The notes: generated by a model from the letters alone, not told the origin. A stretch of DNA of 62,666 bases from Caedimonas sp. (GCA_016794245.1 JAEUKR010000018.1:1-62666); one strand, 5' to 3'; positions 1 through 9,032 are shown, counted from the stretch's first letter. Numbers and translations: made by a program.

Positions 1-1
1 T

Positions 2-271
<270 letters not shown>

Positions 272-378
272 TAATGCCCAATTAAATTATACCAAAACTA
301 AGGCTTTTGAAAGTCGGCCAGTTCTCTTAATCTCAAGTTAATGCGAAGGATCCAAGCATGTACCCAAACCCCTCTCTC

Positions 379-414
379 ACATTGTACAGGAGGTTGTCAC
401 CGCCAGTACAATGT
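379..414. repeat. 15-bp inverted repeat in the 200-616 gap
   Basis: Two 15-base arms (379-393 and 400-414) are separated by 6 bases. The outer nine bases, ACATTGTAC and GTACAATGT, match perfectly, and the inner six carry two mismatches. No T-run follows on either strand, so it does not look like a simple terminator. It lies about 200 bp past the 3' end of the integrase gene, inside the mobile element. It could be a protein-binding site or a remnant IS end. The rest of the 200-616 gap holds only an unconvincing 71-codon minus-strand frame. Confidence 0.5.
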
Positions 415-616
415 TACCACAACTAACAAGAAAAGTGTTGATTATAGATGAAGACAGTATAATCGTTTCTTGTTTTTTAATGCAATGTCCTAAGCTGCCA
501 AATATACACTCTTTCCATGATATAAAGTCTCCAGCTTTGCGATTCGTAGGCATGATTTCAAAAATTTGAAAATTATTTAAGTTGTGAAACAAAACCAGAT
601 AAAAATAATCTGCGCA

Positions 617-1780
617 TTAACTAAATATTTCTGCTATCTTATTCGTTGCTTTCTTGAGATGATCTAACTCTAAATGGGCATAGCGAGTAGTGGTTTTAAT
701 ATTTTTGTGCCCTAAGAGCTTTGAAACTGTATAAAGATCAATGCCTTTTTTAAGGGCAAAGCTGGCAAAAGAATGACGTAAGTCATGCAGACGTACATCA
801 CAGACACCAGCAAGCTCTCTTACTTTACGCCAAGTGGTTTTAGTTTCTTTTAGGTGCTGCCCAAGGATGCTTCCACAAAAAACATAGGGGTTCCCTTCTT
901 GCTTCTCAAGAGAATATAAAACTTCCTTCGCTTTATCGTTGAGAGGAATCGTTCTAATTCCCACTTTACTGTCAGCTAGGTAAATGTAGCCATCTTCCAA
1001 ATGCACATCCTTCCATTGGAGTGTCAGGATTTCATTTTCTCGGCATCCTGTATATAAAAGCATCCAAAGAGCTGACAGGGTGTAAGGGGAAGATCGAGAA
1101 ACATAGCGACGCTCAAGAAGAATTTGTTCAAGCTTTACAAGCTCTTCATTGCGCAAAAAACGTTCTTTTAAGTTTTCTGGGTATTTCTTGACTCCACGAC
1201 ATGGGTTAGTATTCTCTTCCCGGTATCCCCATAATTCTGCTTGGTTAAATGCAACGCTCAAAAGCGTAAAACAGCTATTGGCCGCAGCCTTAAAATGTTT
1301 TAAGGAGTCAACAAAAGTTATAATATCTTTCCTGGAAATATCATCTATAAATTTTTTACTGAAAAATGGGATAATATGTTTTCTAATTTGTATATTGCTT
1401 CTATGAATTGAAGTTGGTTTATATCTTTGCATGACATATTTCTGAATAAAAAGTTCGAAAAAATCTTTCGCCATAATCGATTGCTTCCGCTCAATTTCCT
1501 CTTTCTGTTTTGCTTTTTTAGGATCAATATTATGGGCTAAATCTCCCGCTATTTTCTTAGCTTTTTCACGAGCAACCTCACAGGTGATGTTTCCAAAGAT
1601 GCCGATCTTAAGCTTTTGTTTCTTTTTGTTGCTATCATAATATCTAAATGAAAAAGTTTTACGACCAGAGGGAAAAACTGTTATGATTAATCCTTTAACT
1701 TCAGTGTCCCAGATATCATAAGGTTTATCTCTTAGTTCAATCGAGTCTAAAAGTTTTCTGGTAATTTTAATAGCGCCCAT
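617..1780 (-). CDS. Tyrosine recombinase / site-specific integrase
   Basis: This 387-residue phage/ICE-type integrase catalyses strand exchange between element and chromosomal att sites. Residues 1-90 look like the N-terminal DUF4102 arm-binding domain (KGLIITVFPSGRKTFSF), followed by a core-binding domain to about 200. The C-terminal catalytic domain shows R247 (YTGCRENE), H332 and R335 (LHDLRHSF), H358 (LLGHKN) and the nucleophile Y367 (TTTRYAHL), so it looks intact. Its start lies about 175 bp from a tRNA-Gly 3' fragment, the likely att site, and it reads away from it. The ATG at 1780 begins just before the conserved N-terminal block. Confidence 0.93.
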   Translation of the reverse strand: MGAIKITRKLLDSIELRDKPYDIWDTEVKGLIITVFPSGRKTFSFRYYDSNKKKQKLKIGIFGNITCEVAREKAKKIAGDLAHNIDPKKAKQKEEIERKQSIMAKDFFELFIQKYVMQRYKPTSIHRSNIQIRKHIIPFFSKKFIDDISRKDIITFVDSLKHFKAAANSCFTLLSVAFNQAELWGYREENTNPCRGVKKYPENLKERFLRNEELVKLEQILLERRYVSRSSPYTLSALWMLLYTGCRENEILTLQWKDVHLEDGYIYLADSKVGIRTIPLNDKAKEVLYSLEKQEGNPYVFCGSILGQHLKETKTTWRKVRELAGVCDVRLHDLRHSFASFALKKGIDLYTVSKLLGHKNIKTTTRYAHLELDHLKKATNKIAEIFS

Positions 1781-1955
1781 ATAATTCTCTCCTCATACAG
1801 CTAAGGGTTAAAAAGGTCTCTAGAAGGTCTAACAGAAAATAACACAAGCAAAAACAGAAAAACAAGTTTAATAAGGAAAACGATCAAAAACATTGAAAAA
1901 CATAGATTTTCCAAACATAGACAAATACAGAAAAATATAAAAAAACATATAATCA
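1781..1955. other. AT-rich integrase upstream region with recurring AAACAT words
   Basis: This A-rich stretch lies between the integrase start and the att fragment. The words AAACAT or AAACATAGA recur several times (for example around 1886-1925 and 1941-1950). Recurring short words beside an att core resemble the arm-type sites that integrases of this family bind. It would also hold the integrase promoter. This is inference from position and repetition only. Confidence 0.35.
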
Positions 1956-2006
1956 ATTACCTTGCCAAGGTTGGGGTCGAGGGTTCAAATCCCTTCGCCC
2001 GCTCCA
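1956..2006 (+). other. att site: displaced 3' half of tRNA-Gly(GCC)
   Basis: The sequence matches a tRNA-Gly from the anticodon stem to CCA: anticodon loop TTGCCAA with anticodon GCC at 1964-1966, T-arm GAGGGTTCAAATCCCTT, and acceptor strand CGCCCGC, then T and CCA. There is no 5' half; upstream is the AT-rich integrase leader. This is the standard footprint of a tRNA-integrating element: the intact tRNA, restored by the element's own copy, should lie beyond the left edge. The chromosome resumes at about 2007. Confidence 0.85.
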
Positions 2007-2144
2007 GGTCAATAGACAAAAGTTTAAATGTTTATTCCTAAGATTTATAGAGCTGATTTTTATCGATCAAGATTTACTCAAATTTGACAGCATATGATCC
2101 GTAGCATGTGTTCTTCGGTTTGAAGATTTTTAAGCCTGTTTTAT

Positions 2145-2918
2145 TCATTTTTTCCTCGCGACTGTAAGAATGCTCAAGGTTTTGTCTTTTACAAATTCTG
2201 CCCCATCCATTCCGTATTGAGCAACTGTTTCAAAGCCATGACGAGCCAGCATTTCTTGTAGCTCTTGTGCCGTATATATTTGCAAAGAGAATTTATGATG
2301 AAATCTTTCGGGCTTATCAACGTTCTTTTGAATCAAGTAATTATCATAAGATGTAAGAATACCCTTTGCCCTATCGAGAGTAGAGCATTGCGCGGCAAGA
2401 ATTTTGGTATCATCAATTTTTTTATGAACATGATATGCAAGACCAGCGACAGCCCTGTCGGTCATTGCCTCTAAATTCAATATGTCAAATACATAGATCC
2501 CTCCATCTTTTAAATTGTGGCGGATGTTTTTCATAGCTTTTCCAAAACCAGCTTTTGTAAGATGCCCCACGGCGTTGAAGATGGTGATAACCGCATCGAA
2601 CTGACCCACTTTCAGTGTACGCATGTCACCATCAATAAATTTGGCATCTATTTTTTCATTGCTGGCTCTCTTCCTTGCTATATCTAAAAGCGCTGAGCTG
2701 AAATCAGTGCCAGTAACTTTGTAACCATATTTTTCAAGAAAAAATACTTGCGATCCAGTACCGCAGGTAAGGTCCAGCACTGTTGAAACATTATGTGCCT
2801 TAAGCAGTTTTTCTATGACTGCATTTTTACCTTCCGTATCATCATTAACATTCCATGCATCAAAATATTGGGGTAATTTCTTGTATTCAAGGGGAAGTCC
2901 CAATTTACCTTTGCTCAT
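2145..2918 (-). CDS. Class I SAM-dependent methyltransferase
   Basis: This 257-residue protein has a Rossmann-type methyltransferase fold. Motif I, VLDLTCGTGS (47-56), binds SAM. TGTDFSSALLDIARKRA gives the acidic end of strand 2, and FIDGDMRTL and FDAVITIFNAVGHL are the following motifs. The substrate cannot be read from the sequence; small molecules are usual for this subfamily. It is the first chromosomal gene after the att junction and is followed in the same direction by an APH-type kinase gene upstream (3060-3887). The start is a clear ATG (MSKGKLG). Both genes may be acquired cargo, but that is inference. Confidence 0.85.
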   Translation of the reverse strand: MSKGKLGLPLEYKKLPQYFDAWNVNDDTEGKNAVIEKLLKAHNVSTVLDLTCGTGSQVFFLEKYGYKVTGTDFSSALLDIARKRASNEKIDAKFIDGDMRTLKVGQFDAVITIFNAVGHLTKAGFGKAMKNIRHNLKDGGIYVFDILNLEAMTDRAVAGLAYHVHKKIDDTKILAAQCSTLDRAKGILTSYDNYLIQKNVDKPERFHHKFSLQIYTAQELQEMLARHGFETVAQYGMDGAEFVKDKTLSILTVARKK

Positions 2919-3059
2919 TCAAAAACTCCTTGATAATACGTTTATGTTTCATTGCATCAAAACTTGATTTGTCGGCGAGGCTGCATAGCTCAAATCTCGC
3001 TTTCCAACCTCTTGCTCGTACCCAGTCCCTCGATTTGTTCTTGAGGAACGTTCAAGCCA

Positions 3060-3887
3060 TCACTTCAATTGATACGCCTTTTCGGCTAAGCCCATAAATA
3101 GGGTGCTGTCAATATTATCTTCAAGATTCCAACAAACAGCTAAAATGAGATGGACAAAATACCAATCTCGGACACCTTGCAAATCAAACCTGAAAAAATT
3201 GGCTATGAACTCCGTGTCTTTTTCCATATTCATGACGAACGCCCAAGTTTCAAAGATCGGTGGTCCAATCACACCTTTAGGATCAATTGCAATCCACTGA
3301 TCATCATTTTGCAGAATATTGTCATGGTGCAAATCCCCATGCAGTAGCACGTCTTGAGATGGCATTTGCAGTAATCTGTCACGTAGCTGTCTTGCTTTCT
3401 CAAGATACCGAAGCGGGACTTCCCAATCCTTGTCTAATGCTGCAAGCCAATCTTTGATATGAGGGAAACAATGCGTCTGCGGGACTTTCGCCTTATGCAA
3501 CTGCTTCATAACACGGCATGCAATCTCTATATTTTCAGCCTCTTTGGGGAGGAAACAGCTTTTGAGAGATGTCCCAGGCACTGCTCGCTCCAAAAGAATC
3601 AAACCATCTTCTTCTGCGATAACCTTCACTGCGCCTAAACCCGCAAAACATCTCAGAGCAAAGGCTTCTTTCTTTAAGCTGCAGATATCAAGGCCAACCT
3701 TTAGAATGATAGGACGGTCGCCTTGAAAGCCAGATAGCACATAATTATAGCTGAGATTAGAAATAGGCTTAAGATCACACAAACCAAGCCTTGATGCTGT
3801 ATTATCAATGAGGGTTGAAAGACTACGCAACCATGCTTTGCCTTTCTCGCCGTAGATGTTTTGGATATTGGATTCGAAAGTGGTCAT
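3060..3887 (-). CDS. APH(6)-type aminoglycoside/hydroxyurea phosphotransferase
   Basis: This 275-residue small-molecule kinase has the APH fold. The catalytic loop HGDLHHDN (183-190, Asp185) and Mg-binding IDPKG (201-205, Asp202) fit the streptomycin 6-kinase/hydroxyurea-kinase family (PF04655), where HGDLHHGN and AIDPKG are typical. The N-lobe lysine is likely in ILKVGLD (61-67). Chromosomal members of this family are not always resistance enzymes, so the physiological substrate is open. The gene starts where the Fic remnant ends (the 3884 end overlaps) and lies 140 bp upstream of the methyltransferase on the same strand. Confidence 0.85.
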   Translation of the reverse strand: MTTFESNIQNIYGEKGKAWLRSLSTLIDNTASRLGLCDLKPISNLSYNYVLSGFQGDRPIILKVGLDICSLKKEAFALRCFAGLGAVKVIAEEDGLILLERAVPGTSLKSCFLPKEAENIEIACRVMKQLHKAKVPQTHCFPHIKDWLAALDKDWEVPLRYLEKARQLRDRLLQMPSQDVLLHGDLHHDNILQNDDQWIAIDPKGVIGPPIFETWAFVMNMEKDTEFIANFFRFDLQGVRDWYFVHLILAVCWNLEDNIDSTLFMGLAEKAYQLK

Positions 3888-4211
3888 TCTCGACTCTCTG
3901 CACGAAAAGGTTCTGCCCCCTCTTCAAGGATATCAAGGTATTTTCGGTATACATATACCTTATCGCGCTTTTTACCGCTCATTTCCTCTATAACACCGAA
4001 TTCTACCATATGATTAAGGGCGCTTCTTGCCGTTGGCGCTGTCATGCCTAATTCCCTTGCGAGCAACGGCACTGTCACCTGTGGCAATCGCTTCATATAA
4101 TGTAATTTTATTTAGGACATGCTTAGCAATGATAATACCTGCCATCAAGGGACGTTGTTTAAATTTTAAAAGAATGTTAAGAGTCTTGTCATGATTGTTT
4201 TTAGAAGGCAT
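3884..4211 (-). pseudogene. Fic-family protein, C-terminal remnant (frameshifted)
   Basis: The frame ending at 3884 encodes a winged-helix tail found at the C terminus of Fic/DOC-family adenylyltransferases: LLARELGMTAPTARSAL, then KRDKVYVYRKYLDILEEG. The preceding residues (KITLYEAI) are in another frame, with the shift near 4080-4090. The Fic catalytic motif HPFxxGNGR is absent, so only the DNA-binding tail survives. The fragment abuts the APH-type kinase. Its original role would have been AMP transfer in a toxin or regulatory setting; it cannot do so now. Confidence 0.65.
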
Positions 4212-4230
4212 CGATTTAAGGACACAACCA

Positions 4231-4647
4231 ATGCTTGATCATTGCTCGATATCTGTGAAGGATTATTGTCAGAGCTTAACATTTTACGATCAAACGCTTG
4301 AAATCCTTGGGTATGAACGCATCGTAACCATTGATATTCCCGAAGAGCAGGTTAAAGGCGCAGCGTATGGCAAAGAAAGAAAACCCTGTTTCTGGATAGG
4401 TCCTATGGGTCAAGAAGATGAAGAAATAGGACGTGCGCGTGGTTTCCACATCGCTTTTCTAGCCCCTCATGTTCAAGCTGTTCAGGAGTGGTATGTAAAA
4501 TGTCTGGAGCTTGGCGGCGTTGACAATGGCGCCCCTGGACCAAGAGTACACTATCACCCCGGTTATTATGGGGCTTTTATTATTGATCCAAATGGTTGGC
4601 GTATCGAGGCTGCTATTCATCATTATGACGCACTGAAAAACACATGA
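4231..4647 (+). CDS. VOC-family (glyoxalase/bleomycin-resistance-like) protein
   Basis: This 138-residue protein has a single vicinal-oxygen-chelate unit. It begins MLDHCSISVKDYCQSLTFYD, the usual first beta strand with a metal-ligand His and the FYD motif. It ends YGAFIIDPNGWRIEAAIHH, carrying the Glu ligand of such proteins. The ATG at 4231 is chosen over an upstream in-frame ATG (4195) because AAGGA sits eight bases before it and the fold starts there. Members act as dimers in isomerase, dioxygenase or drug-binding roles; the substrate is not predictable. It is divergent from the Fic remnant. Confidence 0.85.
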   Translation: MLDHCSISVKDYCQSLTFYDQTLEILGYERIVTIDIPEEQVKGAAYGKERKPCFWIGPMGQEDEEIGRARGFHIAFLAPHVQAVQEWYVKCLELGGVDNGAPGPRVHYHPGYYGAFIIDPNGWRIEAAIHHYDALKNT

Positions 4648-4813
4648 TATAGTCAGCCTTCCTTCCCTGGCCCATCTTGGCCTTGGGGCGATATCATCGT
4701 TACGTTGGTCTCCCGAATCTTTTTTCACACAATCGACATGGAGGATATTTAGGGTTTGTTTACTATTTTCCAATAAAGTGAGTGCTGTGGAAACCTTTTT
4801 GAAGATCTAAAAA

Positions 4814-5722
4814 ATGAAAAAGAAAATTTTGCTTTCAACAGCTTTCGTTTTTACGTTGAGCAGCACTCCGCACCTTGCAACCGCAGGTGTCGATCGACAG
4901 ACTTTGTTCACCAACTTTCTGATAGCGATTTCTAACAGCACAGCGGCCTCAAAAATATGTCGCAAAGCAAACACTTTTGATAAAACATTCAGTATTCGTT
5001 CCTTTGATGGTCTGGCTTGTACGGTACCCATTGTCGCAGCTTTCGCTGAAACGGTTTGTCCTACCGTTCCTGGCGAAAATTATCAAGAGTCAAAGTGCCA
5101 TAAGATCTCACTAACAACCCTTAAAGGTCGAGATCCAAAGACCGCTCTTGCAGAGGAAATTTCAGGGTTGTCCAGTAAAGTAAAAAGTGAATTTTGCCTT
5201 AAAGCTGGCAATGTAAGCTCCGCTTTGGCGGTTGCATGCACCAAGGCTTCTTCAGGATCGTCTCAGGATGCAGCAAAGACGACTGTAACCACAACTTCGT
5301 CCGGCAGGATATCCACGCCGCCGCCGCCTCCTCCTGCTCCTTCTATAGGCACTCAGAACAATAGCCAAAAAGCAGCAGCAAAGGCGAAATTGATGAATGA
5401 CCTGACCCAGGAAAAGAAGCGACTGGAGACGCTTCAAAAAGGATTGTCTCAGGCTCCCAAAGTGGGTGTGCAACCAATGCAGGGACTTCAACAGGGAGCG
5501 GTGGAAGACCATAAAGCAGCTTTATTGGAAGAAGCACAGAAACTTAATACCGCTTTAAAGGATCTTCGTACCGTTTTGGAGAAGGCGCAAAAGAAACCAG
5601 AGTTAACGTCTGTTGAGGAAAAAGAGATAGAGCGTGATCTTCAGGGCTATCAATCTGTTGAGGATAAGATTGAACAAGATTTAGGCATAATCGTTAAAGA
5701 CGGTAAAGTCATCTATAAGTAA
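4814..5722 (+). CDS. Secreted proline-rich coiled-coil protein, function unknown
   Basis: This 302-residue protein was not recognised as a known family. A Sec signal peptide is clear (MKKKILLSTAFVFTL, cut probably after ATA, residue 24). The mature part has a cysteine-containing domain (about 25-150, six cysteines), then a Ser/Thr-rich linker, a PPPPPPAP run near 173-180, and a charged helical C-terminal half likely to form coiled coils (EKKRLETLQK; LNTALKDLRTVLEKAQKK). This architecture suits an envelope or exported protein. It stands alone between the VOC gene and a convergent methyltransferase. Confidence 0.75.
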   Translation: MKKKILLSTAFVFTLSSTPHLATAGVDRQTLFTNFLIAISNSTAASKICRKANTFDKTFSIRSFDGLACTVPIVAAFAETVCPTVPGENYQESKCHKISLTTLKGRDPKTALAEEISGLSSKVKSEFCLKAGNVSSALAVACTKASSGSSQDAAKTTVTTTSSGRISTPPPPPPAPSIGTQNNSQKAAAKAKLMNDLTQEKKRLETLQKGLSQAPKVGVQPMQGLQQGAVEDHKAALLEEAQKLNTALKDLRTVLEKAQKKPELTSVEEKEIERDLQGYQSVEDKIEQDLGIIVKDGKVIYK

Positions 5723-5794
5723 CAAGGTGCAGGTGCAGCTTTATAATAGACTTCATAACAGACTTTTTTCGTGACCTGAATAAGACTAAGCCAG

Positions 5795-6550
5795 TCATAA
5801 GGTTGTCACGAGGGAGGCTGGCGCTTGATGTGAAGAAGGGGTGGGAATAAAAATGCGTGAACGCCAGGGCTTGCGCCTGGGACACTCGCGGATAAATGAG
5901 ACTGCTTGCTTGCGTGCTTCAATAAGCGTTACGCCGCCGATTTTATTTGCCCAGGTAGATCCCATATGCTCAAGCGTCTCCGCGGCTCTTAATATCGCTT
6001 TCCATTGAGTCGGAGGCGTAAAAAGTCCGTACAAAACTTTAGAAGGAGTGAAAAGGCTTTCTTCAATCAATTCGTAAAGCTGACGGCCAGAATAGGGTTC
6101 TCCAACACCGAAGGGGGTTAAGGGATTGCGCGCCCAAAGTCCTTGCCGGTTAGGAACGACGATAAGAGCGCATCCGCCATCTACCAGAATTCGCCATGAT
6201 TCACGCAACAGTTGCGCAGGATTTTCTGAATGTTCCAACCCATGGACAATCAGAAGGCGGTTGACGGAATGATCTTGTAAAGGAAGATAATCGGCTTGCG
6301 TAAGTGCGACCAGGTTAGCATTTTCTTCTGGCCATGGAACCGCCCCCTGAAAGCAGGGCATCATGACAAGTACACGCTCGGCACATGATTTATATTGCTC
6401 AATATAGGGAAGAGGATAACCATACCCCACTACAACGTCATTGACAGTATCTGGCCAAAAACAGGCAATATGCCGACTTATATATCTTTGAGCGATTTTT
6501 CCCAGTCGGCTATCATAAAATTTATGTATGTCGGCAATATCGGTCTTCAT
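5795..6550 (-). CDS. Methyltransf_11-type SAM-dependent methyltransferase
   Basis: This 251-residue protein resembles a conserved alphaproteobacterial methyltransferase family of unknown substrate. The motif I region is atypical (DVVVGYGYPLPYIE, about 38-51) and lacks the usual GxGxG glycines. LLIVHGLEHSENPAQLLRESWRIL is a clear post-I/II block of Methyltransf_11 proteins. ALIVVPNRQGLWAR follows. It is divergently placed from the photolyase gene (start 6659), leaving about 108 bp for both promoters. Confidence 0.8.
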   Translation of the reverse strand: MKTDIADIHKFYDSRLGKIAQRYISRHIACFWPDTVNDVVVGYGYPLPYIEQYKSCAERVLVMMPCFQGAVPWPEENANLVALTQADYLPLQDHSVNRLLIVHGLEHSENPAQLLRESWRILVDGGCALIVVPNRQGLWARNPLTPFGVGEPYSGRQLYELIEESLFTPSKVLYGLFTPPTQWKAILRAAETLEHMGSTWANKIGGVTLIEARKQAVSFIRECPRRKPWRSRIFIPTPSSHQAPASLVTTL

Positions 6551-6658
6551 GGTATTTATTTTACCATAGCTTTTAAGGATTTCTGGAATAGATTATCATC
6601 TTTATAATTCAGCGTTTTCGCATCTTTGTAACTTTATGCGTTTGTAAGAGAGAACTTC

Positions 6659-8131
6659 ATGACAACGACGATTATATGGTTCCGGCAAGATCTGCGTTTG
6701 TCGGACCACCCTGCTTTACAGGCCGCTTCCGAACGCAATCTGCCCGTTGTCCCTGTTTACATTTTTGATGAAGTCACGCCTGGACAGTGGAAAATGGGCG
6801 GCGCTCAGCGGTGGTGGTTGCGGCATTCTCTTACCTCTCTCGCCGCATCTTTGAAGAAAAGGAATTTAAATCTTATCTTGCGGCGAGGCCCTGCGTTATC
6901 AATTCTTAAACAGCTTATGGTCGAGACGCAAGGATCAGCCTTGTATTGGAATCGTTGCTATGAACCGTATGCAATCCGCCGAGATCAAGAGATTAAAAAA
7001 TATTTTACCCAGCAAGGCATAGAGGTCGAAAGTTTTAATGGCTCTCTTCTTTTTGAACCCTGGAAAATCGCGAATCAAAAGAAGGAACCTTACAAGGTTT
7101 TTACTCAATTTTGGAAAGCGTGCCTGAAGGGAACAAATCCGGATCGACCCTGTGAAAAGCCGACGACGTTTGTTTCTTTTCCGACACCATTATATTCTGA
7201 TGTTCTTGACGACTGGCGTCTGCTTCCTGAATCCCCTGATTGGGCCAAGGCCTTTGCGCAAGAGTGGCAACCCGGAGAGGAAGGAGCTGTCAAACGACTG
7301 CAAGATTTTATCAAAGGGGGGACTCTTCAACGTTATCATAACGATCGTGATCGACCTGGTTGCGCGGGATCTTCCAAACTTTCGCCGCATCTTCATTTTG
7401 GTGAAATCAGCCCGCGTCAAATATGGTATGCGATTCATGAAACGACTGAAAATACTCCAGGTGTAGAAACGTTCCTGAGTGAAATAGGATGGCGAGAGTT
7501 TTCTTATAGTTTGCTGTATCATTTTCCAACCTTTCCCGAAGCGCCCTTTCGACCTGAATTTAATCACTTTGCATGGCATAAAAACCCCCAGCTTTTGAGG
7601 GCTTGGCAAAGGGGGATGACAGGTTATCCGATTGTTGACGCGGGGATGCGCCAGTTATGGACGACAGGGTGGATGCATAATCGCGTACGTATGATCACGG
7701 CTTCTTTTTTGACTAAAGATTTGTTGATCGATTGGCGCGAGGGCGAGAAATGGTTTTGGGATACTTTAGTGGATGCTGATTTGGCGAATAATTCGGTTTC
7801 TTGGCAATGGACAGCGGGAAGCGGGGTAGACGCGTCTCCTTACTTTCGAATTTTCAATCCTGTTTTGCAAGGCGAAAAGTTCGACCCGCAAGGAGAATAC
7901 GTACGCAGGTGGGTACCGGAACTTAAAGGATTGCCTGCTCAATTTATTCATCAACCCTGGACGGCTCCCGAAGGAATTTTACAAGCGGCTGGTGTAACTT
8001 TGGGGAAAACCTATCCTTCTCCTGTTGTTGATCATCGCCTGGCTCGTGATATTGCCTTGAAAGCATATGAAGGGATCAAGGGAAAAACAGATTGTTCCCT
8101 ATCATCATCAGAAACGAAGAAGTCAAATTAA
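6659..8131 (+). CDS. phrB: Deoxyribodipyrimidine photo-lyase (class I CPD photolyase)
   Basis: This 490-residue flavoprotein repairs UV-induced cyclobutane pyrimidine dimers with blue light. The N-terminal antenna domain begins IIWFRQDLRLSDHPAL. The C-terminal FAD domain contains GWREFSYSLLYHFP, GYPIVDAGMRQLWTTGWMHN and WQWTAGSGVDASPYFRIFNP, all hallmark stretches of the family. Length agrees with bacterial CPD photolyases (about 470-490). It is transcribed alone, convergent with the Bax-inhibitor-like gene, with a strong hairpin between them. Confidence 0.97.
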   Translation: MTTTIIWFRQDLRLSDHPALQAASERNLPVVPVYIFDEVTPGQWKMGGAQRWWLRHSLTSLAASLKKRNLNLILRRGPALSILKQLMVETQGSALYWNRCYEPYAIRRDQEIKKYFTQQGIEVESFNGSLLFEPWKIANQKKEPYKVFTQFWKACLKGTNPDRPCEKPTTFVSFPTPLYSDVLDDWRLLPESPDWAKAFAQEWQPGEEGAVKRLQDFIKGGTLQRYHNDRDRPGCAGSSKLSPHLHFGEISPRQIWYAIHETTENTPGVETFLSEIGWREFSYSLLYHFPTFPEAPFRPEFNHFAWHKNPQLLRAWQRGMTGYPIVDAGMRQLWTTGWMHNRVRMITASFLTKDLLIDWREGEKWFWDTLVDADLANNSVSWQWTAGSGVDASPYFRIFNPVLQGEKFDPQGEYVRRWVPELKGLPAQFIHQPWTAPEGILQAAGVTLGKTYPSPVVDHRLARDIALKAYEGIKGKTDCSLSSSETKKSN

Positions 8132-8247
8132 TCTGTGATAAATTTCTTTTGTAACATAACCTGTACCTGACAGACGTTTTCATATCCCTTGTCCTACATG
8201 GCTATGAAAGAAATCTATTGTGGAATGGAGAGCGCACGAAACACAAG

Positions 8248-8281
8248 AGCGAGAGCGTATCGCGGGAAATGCGCTCTCGCT
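8248..8281. terminator. Perfect 10-bp stem between convergent genes
   Basis: AGCGAGAGCG (8248-8257) and CGCTCTCGCT (8272-8281) form a perfect 10-bp GC-rich stem with a 14-base loop. It sits midway between the 3' ends of phrB (+) and the Bax-inhibitor-like gene (-). The T-run is short (three bases on the plus strand), so it is not a textbook intrinsic terminator. Its position suggests a bidirectional stop or mRNA-end stabiliser. Confidence 0.55.
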
Positions 8282-8312
8282 TTCGACAAAACGATTTTGT
8301 TTGCGCTTTATT

Positions 8313-9032
8313 CTAGTTCCTGCGATCTCCTATGAAGCGAAGAAGGTAGACGAAAAGATTGATAAAGTCCAGATAGAGCTGGAGCGCACCCATGATGGAC
8401 TTTTTCCCCATAGCCGTGCTGTCATCACCACTGTAGTATAACCCCTTGATCATTTGTGTATCAAAGGCTGTAAGTCCTGTAAAGATAAAGACACCCATGA
8501 CGGAAACAGCAAATTCAAGAGCTGAACTGCGCAGGAAGAGATTGACGAGGCTTGCCAGAATAATTCCAATCAATCCCATGAACAGGAACGACCCCATGGC
8601 TGACAAATCACGCTGGGTGGTATAGCCGTAAAGGCTCATCGCGGCAAACGTTCCCGCGGTAATGAAAAATGTTTTGGCAATACTTGCGCCTGTATACACA
8701 AGAAATATCGACGATAGCGATAAACCCATAGTCATCGCGAATGCCCAAAAGACCGTCTGTGCTGTTGACAAGGACATTGCCTGGATTCTAAACCCCAAAA
8801 ACAACACAAACCCCAGGGGAGCAAGCATCACAACATAATGAAGACCCGTACCAAAAATGGCATGCAGTATCGTAGGGCTTGTGGAAACCCAAAACGCGAC
8901 CAGTCCTGTCAAGGCCAATCCCAAAGCCATATAATTGTAGACGCCAAGCATATAGTTGCGCAACCCTTGGTCATAGGTAGCCGAAGACGCCCCCATCTTT
9001 TCAATGATACTGCGATCAAAATTGTTTCGCAT
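8313..9032 (-). CDS. Bax inhibitor-1 / YccA family membrane protein
   Basis: This 239-residue protein has about seven hydrophobic helices. The N terminus has the form usual for bacterial BI-1 proteins (YDQGLRNYMLGVYNYMALGLALTG). The family signature is present near the end: VFIFTGLTAFDTQMIK, and finally LQLYLDFINLFVYLLRFI. Members are inner-membrane proteins implicated in Ca2+/H+ leak and in FtsH-linked proteostasis. It is monocistronic. Upstream is a 190-bp gap with part of a repeat. Confidence 0.93.
   Translation of the reverse strand: MRNNFDRSIIEKMGASSATYDQGLRNYMLGVYNYMALGLALTGLVAFWVSTSPTILHAIFGTGLHYVVMLAPLGFVLFLGFRIQAMSLSTAQTVFWAFAMTMGLSLSSIFLVYTGASIAKTFFITAGTFAAMSLYGYTTQRDLSAMGSFLFMGLIGIILASLVNLFLRSSALEFAVSVMGVFIFTGLTAFDTQMIKGLYYSGDDSTAMGKKSIMGALQLYLDFINLFVYLLRFIGDRRN

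Noticed and set aside
377-592. 71-codon minus-strand frame in the mobile element
   Set aside because: It overlaps the inverted repeat, has no ribosome-binding site and resembles no protein.
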